Part shown: positions 6,406 through 7,196 of the stretch, in pieces
How the letters are laid out: every line of letters begins with the position of its first letter
Numbering within the stretch: the stretch's first letter is position 1
Source: Actinomycetota bacterium
GTDB taxonomy: Bacteria > Actinomycetota > Thermoleophilia > RBG-16-64-13
Reading direction: 5' to 3'
Assembly: GCA_003157225.1 (NCBI GenBank)
Contig: PMIZ01000316.1
Coordinates: 1 to 7,196 of the forward strand
DNA length: 7,196 nucleotides
Notes under the pieces: model-generated
Seen by the model: the letters and a program-made list of their open reading frames with translations, nothing else
The model's database searches: none
What the model was told of the DNA's origin: nothing
Made by a program: the position numbers and the translations under genes

Positions 6406-7008
6406 ATGGACGATTCGACCGACTCTCACCTCAAGCGGGACGTGGAGGCACTCCTTTTCGCCTCGGGGCAGCCCCTGCCGGTGGAAACGATGGCGCAGGC
6501 GCTCGGTCTCGACGACGAGGCGGGTTTCCGGGCGATCGAGGCGGTTCTTGGAGGGTTGGGCGCCGAGTTTCCACCGGGTGGGCCGAGGGGCTTCGAGCTG
6601 GTCCGTCTGGCGGGCGGCTGGGTCTTACGCAGCAACCCTCAGTGCCGAACCGCCGTCGCCGCGCTGTTCGAGCTGCCCGAGGACGCCGGGCGCCTGTCTC
6701 CGGCAGCCATGGAGTGCCTGACGGTGATCGCCTACCTGCAGCCGGTGTCGCGGCCCCAGATCGCAGAGATTCGGGGGGTCAATTCCGATTCCCCGGTGCG
6801 CACGCTTCTCGAGCGCGAGCTGGTAACCGAAGTCGGAAGGTCGCAGAGCGCCGGCGGCGCGTTGCTGTACGGTACCACGCCCCGGTTCGAGGCGATGTTC
6901 GGCCTGGGCTCCATCGAGGAGTTGCCGCCTCTCGAAGACTTCGCGCTCGGCGAGGAGCAGAAGGATGAACTCCGGCGCCGCCTTGGTCTGCTCTCGGTGG
7001 CGGAATGA
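6406..7008 (+). CDS. scpB: Segregation and condensation protein B (SMC-ScpAB subunit)
   Basis: ScpB dimerises and clamps the middle of ScpA in the SMC condensin complex. The 200-residue length is typical. It has two tandem winged-helix domains (about 10-82 and 97-163). Hallmarks in the second are [20 protein letters not shown] (97-116), [17 protein letters not shown] (121-137) and [15 protein letters not shown] (153-167), followed by the ELPPL tail (172-176). The usual GRP before LYGTT is GGA here (150-152), a mild variation. GAGGG at 6396-6400 overlaps the scpA stop TGA and is 5 nt from the ATG, so the two genes are probably translationally coupled, as expected for subunits made in proportion. 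Confidence 0.96.
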   Translation: MDDSTDSHLKRDVEALLFASGQPLPVETMAQALGLDDEAGFRAIEAVLGGLGAEFPPGGPRGFELVRLAGGWVLRSNPQCRTAVAALFELPEDAGRLSPAAMECLTVIAYLQPVSRPQIAEIRGVNSDSPVRTLLERELVTEVGRSQSAGGALLYGTTPRFEAMFGLGSIEELPPLEDFALGEEQKDELRRRLGLLSVAE

Positions 7009-7027
7009 ACGAGCGGGGGGAGGCGGC

Positions 7028-7196
7028 ATGACAGAGAGACTACAGAAGTTCTTGGCGGCAGCGGGAGTCGGCTCGCGGCGCAAATGCGAGGACCTCATCC
7101 GCGCGGGACGCGTGACAGTCGATGGGCAGGTGGCCGAACTGGGATCATCGGTCGATCCCGATCGCCAGGTGGTGGCGGTCGACGGCCAGGTCGTCA
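7028..7196 (+). CDS. rluB: Ribosomal pseudouridine synthase, RluB/RsuA family, N-terminal S4 domain (partial)
   Basis: The first 56 codons are visible and run off the window. They form an S4 RNA-binding domain: [20 protein letters not shown] followed by [20 protein letters not shown] matches RluB/RsuA N-termini, including the conserved SRR and GRVTVDG. RluB converts a uridine near helix 80/93 of 23S rRNA to pseudouridine; RsuA and RluF are close relatives. RluB is preferred because it commonly follows scpB in Gram-positive bacteria. The catalytic aspartate lies beyond the window, so activity cannot be judged. The ATG has a strong ribosome site (GGGGAGG, 7017-7023) 4 nt upstream and is 19 nt after the scpB stop. 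Confidence 0.9.
   Translation, partial: MTERLQKFLAAAGVGSRRKCEDLIRAGRVTVDGQVAELGSSVDPDRQVVAVDGQVV

Noticed and set aside
1..7196. Mobile element, CRISPR array, attachment site or transferred island
   Set aside because: There is no array of repeats, no transposase or integrase other than the chromosomal XerD end, and no visible shift in base composition. Every gene is housekeeping in type.

Overview
This 7.2 kb window is a compact, high-GC (by eye about two-thirds G+C), gene-dense piece of a bacterial chromosome. All genes lie on the + strand with gaps of 58 bp or less. No stretch over 300 bp lacks a gene. I see no RNA genes, mobile elements, CRISPR arrays or long repeats. Gene content and order recall the Bacillus subtilis block xerD(ripX)-drm-pupG ... 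scpA-scpB ... rluB. They fit a high-GC Bacillota lineage (Symbiobacteriia or Limnochordia type) or a deep-branching actinobacterial lineage. The sequence alone does not decide between them.

Layout: (1) the last codons of a XerD-type tyrosine recombinase, 1-91; (2) a single 704-residue ORF, 94-2208, joining phosphopentomutase (DeoB) to a purine nucleoside phosphorylase (PNP); (3) a 58-bp gap holding a bulged hairpin and a possible promoter placed so close to the next start codon that the transcript could be leaderless; (4) a 904-residue protein, 2267-4981, with DHH/DHHA1 phosphoesterase, CBS-pair and class II tRNA nucleotidyltransferase modules; (5) a site-2 (M50) membrane metalloprotease, 4978-5634, overlapping the previous gene by ATGA; (6) a perfect 8-bp hairpin abutting the scpA ribosome binding site; (7) scpA, 5657-6397, and scpB, 6406-7008, the two non-SMC subunits of the chromosome condensation complex; (8) the start of an RluB/RsuA-type pseudouridine synthase, 7028 to the window edge.

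Functionally the window covers chromosome maintenance (XerD, ScpAB), purine nucleoside salvage (DeoB-PNP), tRNA 3'-end synthesis or repair (nucleotidyltransferase), membrane proteolysis (M50) and rRNA modification (RluB). The most unusual items are the DeoB-PNP fusion, which puts two consecutive salvage steps on one chain, its PNP half with two remodelled active-site loops, and the four-module tRNA nucleotidyltransferase. The rest is ordinary housekeeping content. I do not see a defence system or other wholly unknown system here.
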